Source of the DNA: Amaranthus tricolor
Taxonomy: Eukaryota; Streptophyta; Magnoliopsida; Caryophyllales; Amaranthaceae
DNA length: 64,000 bases
Reading direction: 5' to 3'
Assembly (NCBI RefSeq): GCF_026212465.1
Contig: NC_080053.1
Coordinates: forward strand, 14,635,999 to 14,699,998
Shown here: piece after piece, positions 10,946 through 33,368 of the stretch
How positions within the stretch are numbered: the first letter of the stretch is position 1
Layout of the letters: each line of letters starts with the position of its first letter
The notes under the pieces: generated by a model
Told to the model about the DNA's origin: nothing
What the model saw: the letters and a program-made list of their open reading frames with translations, nothing else
Databases searched by the model: none
Position numbers and translations under genes: made by a program

Positions 10946-13466
10946 TTACCTTGACGTGCAAGTTCTAGTGTGGTGACCTTCACTACCATACCTTCGACAA
11001 GCGATGCGTCTCCTTGACTCTTCGTCCATTTCGTTGGTGATCCTCCTTGACTTAGGTCTTCCTACTCCACGAATGTGATCTGGATCGTGTATCACCTCAA
11101 CACCGGTGTATTGAGGCCATGACCTCTTATCAATCAACGGCAAGAATATGGATTCATATGTATTCACATAGCTCTGGGTCGTGTAGTAGGTGTCCACAAA
11201 ACGCTCATACGATAAGTGTCGTTTAATACAAATGGCAAGAACATGAGAGCAAGGTAAGTTATATATGAAGGATTTGTAACAAGTGCATTTCATCTCTCTC
11301 ATATCCACACTTTGTATTTTACCACCCTTGGCGGATCCTCTATTACCACGTCCAGTCTTAACTTGAAAAAGGCCTCGTTTGCAGTCAAATGCGACGATCT
11401 CATGGTAGTTTGCCTTCTCAGTGTTACGTGTGATAATTCTTGTGGCGTGTGAAGTATACTTATTTCCCCTAATTAGCCATGCATTTGCGTTCTCGCGTCT
11501 TTTAACAAAATAATCATTAACACGATAGAAGATGAACTCCACAAGAGTGGTTATAAGCAAGAAACGTACACCCTTCATCACGTTATTGAATACTTCGGCT
11601 AAGTTGGTATTAGTAACACCATACCTATACCCTCCATCATGACATATTGACCATTTACACATATCACCAACTTGATCAATCCAAAAAAGTGCTTCTCGAT
11701 TAGCAACACCAATGGCCTTCAATCCCTCGATGACCTTATGTGGTTGTATTTGCTCTGCAGTCCTTCCATACATCTTCTTCAACTTCACATTACCCATTTG
11801 ATGGTTGAAGTTACTTAACAAGTGCCGCAAGCAAAACCTATGATGGGCATTCGGAGGTTGCCATTCCGGCTCCTTCATGGTTGCTAGAATGCTCGCATGT
11901 CTATCGGAAATAACACATAAACTTGGACTATGCATCACATTCTTACAAACACACGCCATAAACCAAGACCACGTGGCTATGCATTCTTTCTCGACCAAAA
12001 CAAAGGCAAGCGGGAAGATTCCCTTGTTCCCATCTTAAGCAATTGCAGTTAATAATGTATGGCGATATTTACCATACAAGAGTGTTTCGTCAATGGCAAT
12101 AAGGGGTTTGCAATACTTGAACCCCTCAATACTAGGTTTAAAAGCCCAGAACACACGTTAGAAAGTTCTAATACTAGGACGGACATACATTCCAACATCA
12201 TTATCTTCCTTAAAGAACCACTCAATTACAGTCCTGGGGTTAGAAACTTGTAATGCTTTCAAGAAGCGTGGTAGAAGAGGATAAGAATCTTCTCATGTAC
12301 TATAGATGGAGAGAAGGGCTTGCTGTTTAGTACACCATGCCCGCTTATAGGTCACTTAGACACCAAATTGGTCTTTCACCATTTGTCGCACCACAGAGAC
12401 CTTAATTGATGGGTCTTCAGCAACACAATTTCTAATAAGATTGTTAATCACGGAAGATGTTAAATGAATATGTCCAGCTGACACATTTTCAGTCTTAATA
12501 CACAACCCCCATGCTTCCCTTTATATGTAACAATCTCCCATGAAGGTGAATAGGAGCTGTCCTAGCCCTAAGTTTCCAAACACACCCTCTCTTACACTTC
12601 AAGGTGAGCACTGTTTGATTTGAAGTCTCAGTTCGGTACTTAACGTTCCTACGAATATGATACAATCTAATAGCATCCAACAACGCATCCTTGTTATCAA
12701 ACATCATACCCTTTTGAAACTCTCCTTTATCGGTGTAGGTTGTATCACAATCCCAAGACCTCCAAGAGTTGTCCTCAACGTGTTCATCTAGAAGGGGAAC
12801 TAGTGCATAAGGTGTAGGAGCAATGATTGTTGGAATGTTGCCTAAGCTCATGTCATTAGCTAGAGCCTCCTCGTCAACTCCCACATCGTCCTCAGAAGGA
12901 GCTTCTACGAATTCATTACTCTCACTATTAACATCACCCCAAGGCTCATTTGTATTTTCTAAGTTAAAAGTATTATCATTTGAGACTTGAATTTGAGATT
13001 GATTGGGTTCATTAAAAAGGGAAGAGGAAAATGGCATAAAGGGAAATTGGGTTTCTTGGGTAGGGAAAGGGGTATGAAAAGGAGCAGAAGAAGTTACATT
13101 CAGGAATGCATTTGTTTCTACAACATTGACATCTTGATTCCCTAAGGGTACCTCTTCTACATATAACTCTAAAGAAGGAATAGAGGTAGACTTTGAGTAC
13201 TCCCACATTGCATCTATAGCCTCCTCATCCTCAACCGGAAAAGCTAACAAATCTCCACTCATATTGTACTTAAAACTTAGATTAACAGTACTTCTTGTAG
13301 TGTCAATGCTAATCTTAGAGCATATAAGATGTTTAAATTCATTCAAATCCATGTTTGAGTTGCATGCAAACAGTTTACGTCTTCCCCCAATATACTTAAC
13401 ATTGTTACTACTTGATCGAATTGGACCATTCCAAAAGCATACAACAGTCACTCGAAATGAAGCCAT
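10946..13466 (-). pseudogene. MuDR-type transposase of MULE-2, broken
   Basis: The start is probably the ATG at 13466 (MASFRVTVVCFWNG), beginning a PB1-like domain. An acidic linker follows, then the WRKY-GCM1-like region (about 12740-12560, LKCKRGCVWKLRA). The catalytic core lies at about 12170-11700: IAIDETLLYGKY, then CVISDRHASI and HRFCLRHL. The SWIM finger is near 11280 (CTCYKSF with CSH). The C-terminal knuckle reads CRRYGSEGHHTRTC, with Tyr where the second Cys of a CCHC knuckle should be. The N- and C-terminal ORFs (13559-12495 and 11998-10946) are separated by about 500 bases that still read as transposase but contain stops. It is followed 120 bases downstream by the PMD gene on the same strand. 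Confidence 0.87.
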
Positions 13467-13559
13467 TTCTACAATAATACGTACAAAATCAACATCACTA
13501 TCAAGTTCATAAATATATACTACATAACAACATTGATTAAATTTAGGTTTTGCATTCAA

Positions 13560-14094
13560 ACATTCTCTAAATTAAACTCAAATTTAGGGTTCACATTTAA
13601 ATATTCTCTACATTAAACTAAAACATTTTCTACATTAAATTCATGAACAAACAACCTCAATATGAAGATCATGGCAAATAACAAGTACATTTAACATATT
13701 CATAGAGTATAAGTGTAAATGACCACCATAAATGACATACATTTTAAATTCAACAAGAACTAAAAAATTTATAATAAAAATGTACCTTAATAGGCTGTAG
13801 ATCAACAAGAAGTACTAAATTGCAAGTTTAAGAACCTGCATTTATGTGAAAGATCATGAACTTGTTGTTAACCCTAATTTTCGAAAATGGAAAAAAATAC
13901 AAAAAAATAGTATCTTAAGTGAACGTAGGAAAATGACAGAACTAATTAGTAGTACAAACTTGAAATTTGATGAGATTAATTGAAGGATTGAAGTTGATTT
14001 TAATGGTGGAAAGAAAAGGGAGATCTCGTAGGTTGGAATTAGGAAGTAACTGAAATGACGAAGAAGAAGGAGATCTGAAAACTTAAAACGTATT
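13560..14094. other. Leader and promoter side of the MULE-2 transposase
   Basis: AT-rich DNA upstream of the minus-strand transposase start, with several ATTCTCTACATTAAA repeats (13560-13640). No other gene is seen. Confidence 0.4.
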
Positions 14095-14216
14095 AAGTCG
14101 TTGTTACTAACAACGACTTAAGGAGTCGACTGGTCAACTCATTAAGTCACTGTTAGTAACAACGACTTGATGCTTTACTAATTTTTTTTTCTTTATTTCG
14201 CTGTTAGTAACAACGT
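14095..14216. repeat. Right subterminal palindrome array of MULE-2 (three units)
   Basis: Units are centred near 14107, 14156 and 14207. The first has perfect 12-base arms (AAGTCGTTGTTA) with a compensating change: both arms carry GTTGTTA/TAACAAC where the left array has GCTGTTA/TAACAGC. The other two are imperfect. Confidence 0.8.
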
Positions 14217-14329
14217 CATTACACCAAACCTAGGTTTGGATGTACGGACGCTTGATTTGGGAATAAAGTTTTCACGAAGCTTGTTTTTGGAATAAAGTTG
14301 TTAAATAATCTTATTTTATTCAAATTTTC
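14217..14329 (-). repeat. Right terminal inverted repeat of MULE-2
   Basis: Inverted partner of the left terminus, with the same doubled TTTGGGAATAAAGTT phrase. Confidence 0.88.
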
Positions 14330-14338
14330 TGCAACTGG
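14330..14338. repeat. Target site duplication of MULE-2, right copy
   Basis: TGCAACTGG, identical to 8556-8564. Confidence 0.9.
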
Positions 14339-14354
14339 TGCACGCCCACTAATT

Positions 14355-14700
14355 TTTTAAAAATATTTTGACATACTAATTTTAAGATTTAAAAGGACAA
14401 TTTCAGGACTTAAAAATACAATTTTAAGACCTAAAAGGTCAATTTCAAAGTTTTTAATATCAACTTTAATGTTTGAATCATCATGTTTTAAAGTTGAAAT
14501 GAAAATTTAATGTCCTACAATTGGGTTTTTAAGTTTTAAAATTGATTTTTTAAGTATTAAAATTGACACTTTAAGTCTTAAAACTGTCAAATTTCATGTC
14601 TTAAAATGTCAATTTCAAATCCTTAAAATTGGTGTTTTAAGTCTTTAAATTGGTCTTTTAACTCTTGAAATTGACATTTTAATTTGTAAAATTGATAAAA
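14355..14700. repeat. Degenerate AT-rich tandem repeat
   Basis: About 350 bases made of loosely repeated phrases such as TTTTAAGTCTTAAAATTGAC and TTTCAAATCCTTAAAATTGG, with units of roughly 20-25 bases. No fixed period, no coding potential. Confidence 0.55.
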
Positions 14701-16344
14701 AAAAAATATAGAATTAGATCGACCTAATAAAACACGCCTCAACCCATGACATTGAACTTGCTATCATCTTTCCTTCCAATTTCAAGTACTACTATCTGCT
14801 ATCTTAGTCCTTTTGTGTACTTGTCAAACTACAATTGGAACCCACACTTTAAAAAATTTTGAACCAAAACAGAAAGTCCTTAAATTATGGGACCCAATTG
14901 TCTTAAATCCTTGCTTATTTTATGGCAACTAATATTGACTAGGTGGAAATAATTATTAATGTCTTATGTTTCTGCTGAACTTAGTATTATCCCAGCCAAG
15001 CTAGTATAGTTGAATGTCGTACTTTGAGCGTTTTTCAGTTACTCGGTGTTATTAATTTCATTTTATTTCAACTGCTATATTTTAATTTTTTAAAACAGTA
15101 ATTTTTAGTAAAAATAAAGTTAATATCTCAGATGAGTAAAAAAAAAAAATCTTGCCAATCTACCCATGATATGGAGGGAATGACTCCATTTAAAGTTAAA
15201 ATACTTCCTTCACAATTCCAGTTTTTGATAATTTAAAAGAAAACTAATTAATTATTAGATTTGTTTTACACACACTTCAGTAAATATTCCGATTCACTCA
15301 AAATAAATAAGATAAAAGATCCTAGTAATAGTAATGGTAGGTATTAATATAAAAGCATGGGTAATACAAAAATTCCAAGAAAAATGTTAAAAAAATAACA
15401 AAATAATAATAGTAGAATAACAACAACGTGACGACATGACATTATTTAGAGAAGTCTTACTCCACGATTTTTGTATGATCGGCATATGAAGTGAATATAT
15501 ACACAAGTGATAAGTTGCAAATGAAACAAAAGCAACAGAGTTAACGGCTAAGATCGTTACATCACAAAGTCGCACACCAACAGTTTGCTCCTGAAGCAAT
15601 GACTTTGATTTGGGTATGCAAGGAGGTTCATCTCTTAAGAATCACTTACAAAATTAAAACTTTTACTCTATTTAGATAGTTGTTTGTTTCTCTTCACACT
15701 TTATATGAGGATTTCACTAACTCATTTGTAGTCGGAGAAGGAAATGTGACCCAAAGATGTAAGTCATGACTTTACCGTAGTGAAAATGGAGGAAATCCGA
15801 GGACTATTTAGATGGTGAACTCCAATAAAGGAATTGGTACATCAGCAAGCCCGACCCTAGAAATAGATGCTTTACATTAAGAACTAGGTCGTTGAAAGTA
15901 TCAATATCCCAATAATGAAAAATGACACTTGATAAGTGAACAAGAATGCTAATATGAATTCTTGCTTTCATCAAACACATACGTTATTGATCATCTAAGA
16001 CCCCTTCACTTGATTTCATCGTAATACTAAGGAACATATCAATGATTGAAACAACACTTAACGGAGTAAAATCGAGTTCAGGGCAAATTTAACCTTTCTA
16101 AATTTGCCAGATGCAAGAGATGGCTGCTTCGTGAGTTTCAAAACTCAGCTCAACCATGAGATTGGAGAGAACACAATACTTCTCAAATATTATGATTAAT
16201 CAACATTACACGTGTTAAGCACACCTGGGTCAGCAATAAAACTCGCTCTGTCGAGACAAAATCCACATAAAAAAGATAGATTTTAATATACAGATTATAT
16301 TAATGCTATGAAATTTGATATACCCGGTTATGTAGCTAATTTAG
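14701..16344. other. 3' flank of the kinase gene, no feature resolved
   Basis: AT-rich sequence with no recognised coding region. Part of it should be the 3' UTR and terminator of the minus-strand kinase gene, but I cannot place a poly(A) site with confidence. Confidence 0.4.
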
Positions 16345-16429
16345 AGCACGCGGAGTTGAGCAAGGAGGGCTGCACAGAGATCGAGATGAGCATTTTTGGT
16401 CCTTCTCTTCACGGTTTTCATAACCTAAT
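16345..16429 (-). repeat. Partial tandem copy of the last kinase exon, just after the stop codon
   Basis: Directly downstream of the stop the sequence repeats the end of the last exon: CTCTGTGCAGCC, TTGCTCAACTCCG and GTGCTCTAAATTAG all recur. The second copy lacks about 30 bases present in the exon and has several substitutions. It lies in the 3' UTR, so it would not change the protein. Confidence 0.85.
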
Positions 16430-28412
<11,983 letters not shown>

Positions 28413-28500
28413 CTGATCTTTGAAACGCAACGAATTTCGAGACCTATAAAGTTGAATTCTTCGGGAATTGAGGAGTGACACCGGAGAGAATAAGACAAAC
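28413..28500 (-). other. Probable non-coding first exon (5' UTR) of the kinase gene
   Basis: A pyrimidine-rich leader-like stretch on the minus strand ends AAGATCAG followed by donor GTAACTTC at 28412. Joining it to 26972 removes a 1.44-kb 5' UTR intron, a layout I recall for plant SnRK1 alpha genes. The transcription start is not determined, so the right edge is approximate. Confidence 0.6.
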
Positions 28501-28657
28501 GGGTAGTGAAAAAATACGGCTAACGACCGGGACGGATTAGTTTAAGTTCCTAAACTCATTCAAACATTAGTCATTCATACTTAAAGTTGAAAATTTGAAT
28601 CAAGTAATCACGAGGAAACTAATCTTAAAGCATGAAATTCTCAAAGTTGTGATCTAA

Positions 28658-29047
28658 ATTTGTTCGATGTTACTAACATCAAACAAAAAATAAGGTTATT
28701 AAAGTCAAAAACTTTGTTCGCTGTTAGTAACAGCAAACAAAGACGATGGTCAATAAAAGTCAACATCTTTGTTCCCGCTTAATAAGTGAGAACAAAGTTG
28801 TTTGACTTTTTTTACCAACATCTTTGTTCGTTATTAATAATAGTGAACTGATGTCTTTTATAAATTGTTTCAGAATCATTTAAATTCATTTCCCCCAAAG
28901 TCAAACAAAGTTAAAGATTTTGTTCGCCTAATAGCGAACAAAGGTTTGACCCCAGGGTTTTTTTGTTCGCTGTTAGTAACAGCGAACAAAAGTCTTGACT
29001 TTTTTTTACCAGAGAGTTTTGTTCGCTGTTAGTAACAGCGAACAAAT
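28658..29047. repeat. Array of seven palindromes upstream of the kinase gene
   Basis: Units are centred near 28673, 28727, 28782, 28836, 28931, 28976 and 29032, mostly 45-56 bases apart. The best (28961-28991) has perfect 15-base arms TTTTGTTCGCTGTTA around a single G. The inner core CGCTGTTA-N-TAACAGCG is the same as in the subterminal arrays of MULE-2; the outer arms differ (TTTGTTC here, AAGT there). Right of the array, TGCTTATTTTGGGG with GTAAGTTTTTACC (29074-29101) resembles MULE-2 terminal text. The array lies about 150-550 bases beyond the probable leader exon. Confidence 0.85.
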
Positions 29048-29217
29048 CAAAATCTCAACTTTGGAAGTTTTCGTGCTTATTTTGGGGAGTAAGTTTTTAC
29101 CATACATAGTTTATGAATTTTTTATATAAATTTGCTTATTTTGCTAACCTTTAAGTTTGCATTATACTCCCCCATTATAACATAGTATGTGTTTTTGTAA
29201 ATTGGGCTGGGCTTTGA

Positions 29218-29257
29218 GAGCCGTCTCTCAAAGAGACGATCTCTCAAGAGACCTATT
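29218..29257. repeat. Short GAGACG/CGTCTC inverted repeat cluster
   Basis: Forty bases with CCGTCTCTCAAAGAGACG and a second overlapping TCTCTCAAGAGA, able to fold on itself. Related short motifs lie near 8537 and 40424, suggesting a dispersed repeat edge. Confidence 0.5.
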
Positions 29258-29511
29258 ATAACATAATTAACAACATGGTGATATCATATACTAGTGGGAA
29301 ACATGTGATGATCATAAGAAATTAAAAAATGGTGGGTCATTGTTTAAAAAAATAACAAAATACTCAGAATGAATCAAAATAGAAGTAAATGATGTTAAAT
29401 GAATTAGACAGCCCATTTCAATCCCAAAATATTATTCATTTGGATTTTATTACTATCAATTTTTTTAATTATGCCAATTATTAGAAATATTAAAAATTGA
29501 TTTAGTGCATT

Positions 29512-30502
29512 ATAGAGGTGTTTATTCGGGTGATCGGATCGGTTTTGAATGAGTGTCATTCGGTTCGATTGAATTTCGGTTCGGTTATTAATCAGATGCG
29601 TGTTACGGCGGGTCACATTCGGGTCGGGTCGGTTAGTCACAATTCGGTTGAAGATAAGTTATTCGAGCTATCGGGTTTGCATTAGTTCGATGTCGGTTGA
29701 AGTTCGAGTCGAGTGTCAATCGGTCTCGGGTTGTTATCGATTAGCAATTGGTTTGGTTTTATCGGGCACAGATCGGATCCGGGTATTTTTTTTTCAAGTA
29801 GAATTCGGCTACGAGTTATTAATTACGAGTTATTAATTACTATCGATCGAGTCAATGTCACATTAAGTTGCTAGTCATTTTTTAATTCATGACAATATTC
29901 TCTTTACTTAAGGGAAATAGTTAAAATGCAAATCAATTAGTAATTATTACTTTGTTACTTTTACTTGTTTGACTGAAAATTAAAATTAAAGTTTTATCAT
30001 TTTTCATCCAATTTGATTAAAAATAGTTTATTAGACAATAATCATTGATTATTTACTCTAAATATATAAAACCATGTATTTTTAAAATTTAATTTATGAA
30101 ATACCTATCGCTTTATTAGATTAATTAATAAGATGATTGAATATGAGTTGATCATACTTCTATGTTAGAAATTGGTTCAGGTTCACAGTAGTTCGATTAA
30201 AAATTGGTTCGGGTTAAGTTGGTTATAGCCGGGTTGAGTTCGGTTTCGACCATGATATGGGTTGGATATGACTCGACTCGGTCACTATTAGGTTCGGGTT
30301 TTCGGTTAACGGTTACATGTCGGTTATAAAAATCGGTCGCAGTTCGAATTTAGTTTCCCATTTTTGGTTGTCAATCGGTTCAGGTGCAACTTCGATTCGG
30401 GTAATGTCGGTTCAATAAATCTAAAAATGATACGCATTTTCAGATCGGATAACTTTCGGTTTTGGGTCGGATTTCCGGATCGGGTCATATTTGAACAGCT
30501 CT
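29512..30502. mobile_element. Non-autonomous hAT-like element with CGGGT/CGGTT repeats
   Basis: About 990 bases bounded by the direct repeat AGTGCATT (29504-29511 and 30503-30510), 8 bp as expected for hAT. The termini are short imperfect inverted repeats (AGAGGTGTTTA against AGAGCTGTTCA). The outer parts are packed with TCGGGT, CGGTTCGG and GGTTCGGGT phrases like the subterminal repeats of plant hATs; the centre is AT-rich. No transposase is encoded. Confidence 0.7.
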
Positions 30503-30510
30503 AGTGCATT

Positions 30511-31342
30511 GGAAATGAACAATGCCAAATCCTTTCAACCTTTTTAGTATAAATCCTTTTAGGATAAAACATGGTAAAGGATGTATAATTGTTCATTTTT
30601 CTTTAAAATAAATAGTTGATTTCTTGTTGAACAACCTTTTTTCTTTTTTCCACATTTTCCTTGCTTTCTTCCTTTTTTCTCTTGTTTCTTTTCGAGTAAA
30701 TACCCCACTTATCCATATTTTCCCTGAATTTCTTCATTTTTCCTAACATGCTCTTGCTTAAATTCCCTTTTTTTCTCGCTTACTTCCTTTTTTCCTCATT
30801 TCTTCTTCAAAGCACATACATTGTGAAGGATAAAGTATCTTTCTTAATCCTTTTAAAGCCTTTTAATCATCCTTCACAATGTTGACATATCCTCTACATA
30901 AGAGGAATGAAATCGATCCTCTCTGCAAAGAGGAGGAGAAAAAGCACAAAACCCATCATATTGCTACAGTAAAAAGTAGAAAATTAAGATAAAATTTGCT
31001 TTTTTAGTTTCCAATGCAAAACGCGCTGTAATGTTGCAATTTGTGTTTTATATATCCCCTCAATGCATGCCATTTGTCATCTTTTTATTGGTCATGAATT
31101 TGGCATTCATTTTTTTTAAGAAAACTATTCAATGATAAATATAAAAAACTTGATAACGTAAAAAAAAAAGTACCAACAATTCAAAAATTTTTTCCTCTAT
31201 AAAATGATCAGCTTAAATTTGCCTATTTTTCATTCACTTTAAAATTTTATCATTTTCTTCCACTAAAAATAATTAGTATAATTATCTCATATTAGAGCTT
31301 ACTTTGTTCTACTAATTTTTTTATATTATTATATTTATAATT
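30511..31342. other. 5' non-coding part of the PIF/Harbinger element (limits uncertain)
   Basis: It contains an inverted pair ACATTGTGAAGGAT (30818-30831) and its complement (30869-30882), then CCTCTACATAAGAGG and CCTCTCTGCAAAGAGG palindromes (30891-30950). It leads into the SANT-like ORF. I could not prove the terminal repeat or the 3-bp duplication. Confidence 0.4.
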
Positions 31343-32554
31343 ATGAATCCAAACAACTCAAATAATGGAAATTTTAATTTTCCTAGTCATCCAAACTCTC
31401 AAAACAACTTAAATGTTGGCCCTTTTGATCTAAATATCCTCAATAATCCTCAATTTCAAGCTGCCTTACAATGGTTTGGACATCAACCGAGACCAATTAA
31501 TCAAAGTTACACCACTTTAAATCAAAATGTCCCACTTTTTACTCCATTTCAACAATCTTTTAATCAATATCCTTCATCGTTCCCCGTTTTTGATCATTTA
31601 ACTCAACAAATGGAGCAATCTCCAAGGGGGGAGGATTCTTATAATGGTACTCCGACTTCGGGAATGTGGGAAACAAGACATCTCGAAGAAATACATGAGG
31701 AAGATGTTGAAGTGGTCCCTCAACAAGTCTTTAACACGGCTAAAACGACAACTACAGCTCGAACGTCTAGTGATGGGGCGAGTTGGAGCATACCTGAAGA
31801 TAAAGCAATTATTTCAAGCTACATTAATGCGGGAGGAGATATAGAACGTAACACTAACACTAAAAAGGTTGGCTTATGGAATAATATAGTTAAATATTAT
31901 GAGGAAACATGACAAGAGAACCCCAATGAGATACGTGAAAGGTCCCAAAAGTCCATGCAACTACGTTGGGATCACATCAACTCTACGGTTTCGAGATGGG
32001 TGGATATTTATGGGTATAAGCTACGCCACAAAAAGAGTGGAGACTCAACTTTGAATGTTGAAAATCGTGCGTATGCAGCTTTCCAAAAAGCAAATAAAAA
32101 TAAGCCATTCCAATTGATGCATTGTTTTGAAATTATGAGAACATTTCCTAAATGGAACCCTGAAATATTTCAACTCCCTTCAGAAAGTGAAGAAAGCAAC
32201 AAAAATGCACGCCATGATACACCATACGAGGAAGGGATGGGTGCTACACCAACTAGACCTGATGGGATAAAGAAGACAAAGCACAAGGGTAAAGAAGTTG
32301 CTACCTCTTCAAAGTCATCTGTAAACCTTGAATCTTTCAATTCTTGTTTTCTAGAAGTCTCAAGCCATAGGATAGATCTAGGACAGCGCATGCTTAACGT
32401 GATAAAGTTACGAGGCAAAGAAAGAAGAAAGCAGAAGAAGGATGTGACAAAAATGAGGATGTTAAGTGTGTTAATGGCTAAACCTATGCTTGATGATGTT
32501 GAAGCGGAGATGTATCGAAAGTTGAGAGAGGAGTTCAACAATAAGTTTATTTGA
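31343..32554 (+). pseudogene. PIF/Harbinger ORF1: Myb/SANT-like DNA-binding accessory protein, one stop
   Basis: In intact elements this protein binds the element ends and is needed with the transposase for movement. The Asn/Gln/Pro-rich start (MNPNNSNNGNF) is followed by a SANT-like module: GASWSIPEDKAIISSYINA, then RSQKSMQLRWDHINSTVSRW. Next come the C-terminal NAM-associated-like region and a Lys-rich coiled tail. It matches plant proteins often mislabelled glutathione S-transferase T3-like. A TGA at about 31910-31912 interrupts an otherwise continuous frame (31343-31912 and on to 32554), about 403 codons in all. Confidence 0.8.
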
Positions 32555-33008
32555 GCTTAAAACGACTAATGAGTCAATGTAATATTTCTTTTAATTATGT
32601 TAAGTAGTAAGTGTAATATTTCTTTTAATTATGTTAAGTAGTCAGTGTAATTTTTTTTTAACTATGTATGTCATTTAGTAATTTCAATAGTATCTTATCT
32701 TCTGAATTATCTTCTGAACCCAATATTGTCACTATAAGAATCTTATCTTCTGAATTGAATAATGTCACTACAAGAATCTTATCTTCCACCTTACCTTATC
32801 CGTAGATTTCGAAAAATGTGCATTTCAAAATCTTATCTTCTACCTTACCTTATCCTTACATTTTGAAAAGTGTAGATTTCAAGTCTTATCTTCAAACATT
32901 ATATGATTGCATTATTGAAGTACATTGCCTATAAATTGTACACTTATATTCATATACCATCATCATCATAAAACTATTTTACTTCATCACAAAACTATAT
33001 TATTAGTA
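32555..33008. other. Spacer between Harbinger ORF1 and transposase
   Basis: Non-coding; it contains local direct repeats: TAATATTTCTTTTAATTATG twice (32580-32636), and AATCTTATCTTC-type phrases at least four times (32690-32900). Confidence 0.55.
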
Positions 33009-33368
33009 ATGGAATTGAACTATAATTCTAGTTCTTTAAGTTCAAGTGAGGATGGAGTCAACGAGTATTTGTTAATGGATGCAATAAGATACTTTGTTAA
33101 CTCCACTGCATAAAGAGATAGAAGGCATGGTCTACGTCAGCGAAAAAAGAGAACTTACGTTCTTGCAGATCGGGAATCGGCAAATGAACATTTAGTTGCT
33201 AATTACTTTTGTAACCAACCATTATACGATGAGCGCCAATTTCGGCTTAGGTTTCGCATTGTGGATACGTTAAGTGTCCATGATCGTTTCTTCCAGCAAC
33301 ATCCACATGCATGTAAGTGACAAGGTACTACAGCTTTTCAAAAGTGCAAAGCTGCTATAAGAATGTTA
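33009..33368 (+). pseudogene. PIF/Harbinger transposase, N-terminal fragment cut by a copia insertion
   Basis: The ATG at 33009 (MELNYNSSSLSS) begins a frame that reads, through stops at 33111 and about 33318, RRHGLRQRKKRTYVLADRES, then FRLRFRIVDTL, RFFQQH and QKCKAAIRML. These are the order and spacing of the N-terminal part of plant Harbinger transposases (DDE_Tnp4 family). The frame is lost exactly where the copia LTR begins at 33369. The catalytic half is not in the window and should lie beyond the copia nest. Confidence 0.75.

Larger units (their letters stand above)
8565..14329. mobile_element. MULE-2: Mutator-like element carrying transposase, PMD gene and GRF-finger ORF
   Basis: Inverted termini of about 130-140 bases (8565-8700 against 14195-14329) share blocks such as AAGATTATTTAACAACTTTATT. 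A perfect 9-bp direct repeat TGCAACTGG flanks the element at 8556-8564 and 14330-14338. Just inside each end are evenly spaced palindromes (8678-8846, 14095-14216). Cargo: a plus-strand GRF-finger ORF at the left, and a minus-strand transposase followed by a minus-strand PMD gene. All three coding units carry at least one stop. Confidence 0.93.

Noticed and set aside
10738..10960. Possible spliced fusion of the MULE-2 transposase to the PMD protein
   Set aside because: A donor-like GTAAAC overlaps the transposase stop and an acceptor lies just before MDPV, but the joined phase gives a different frame that stops soon; separate genes fit better.
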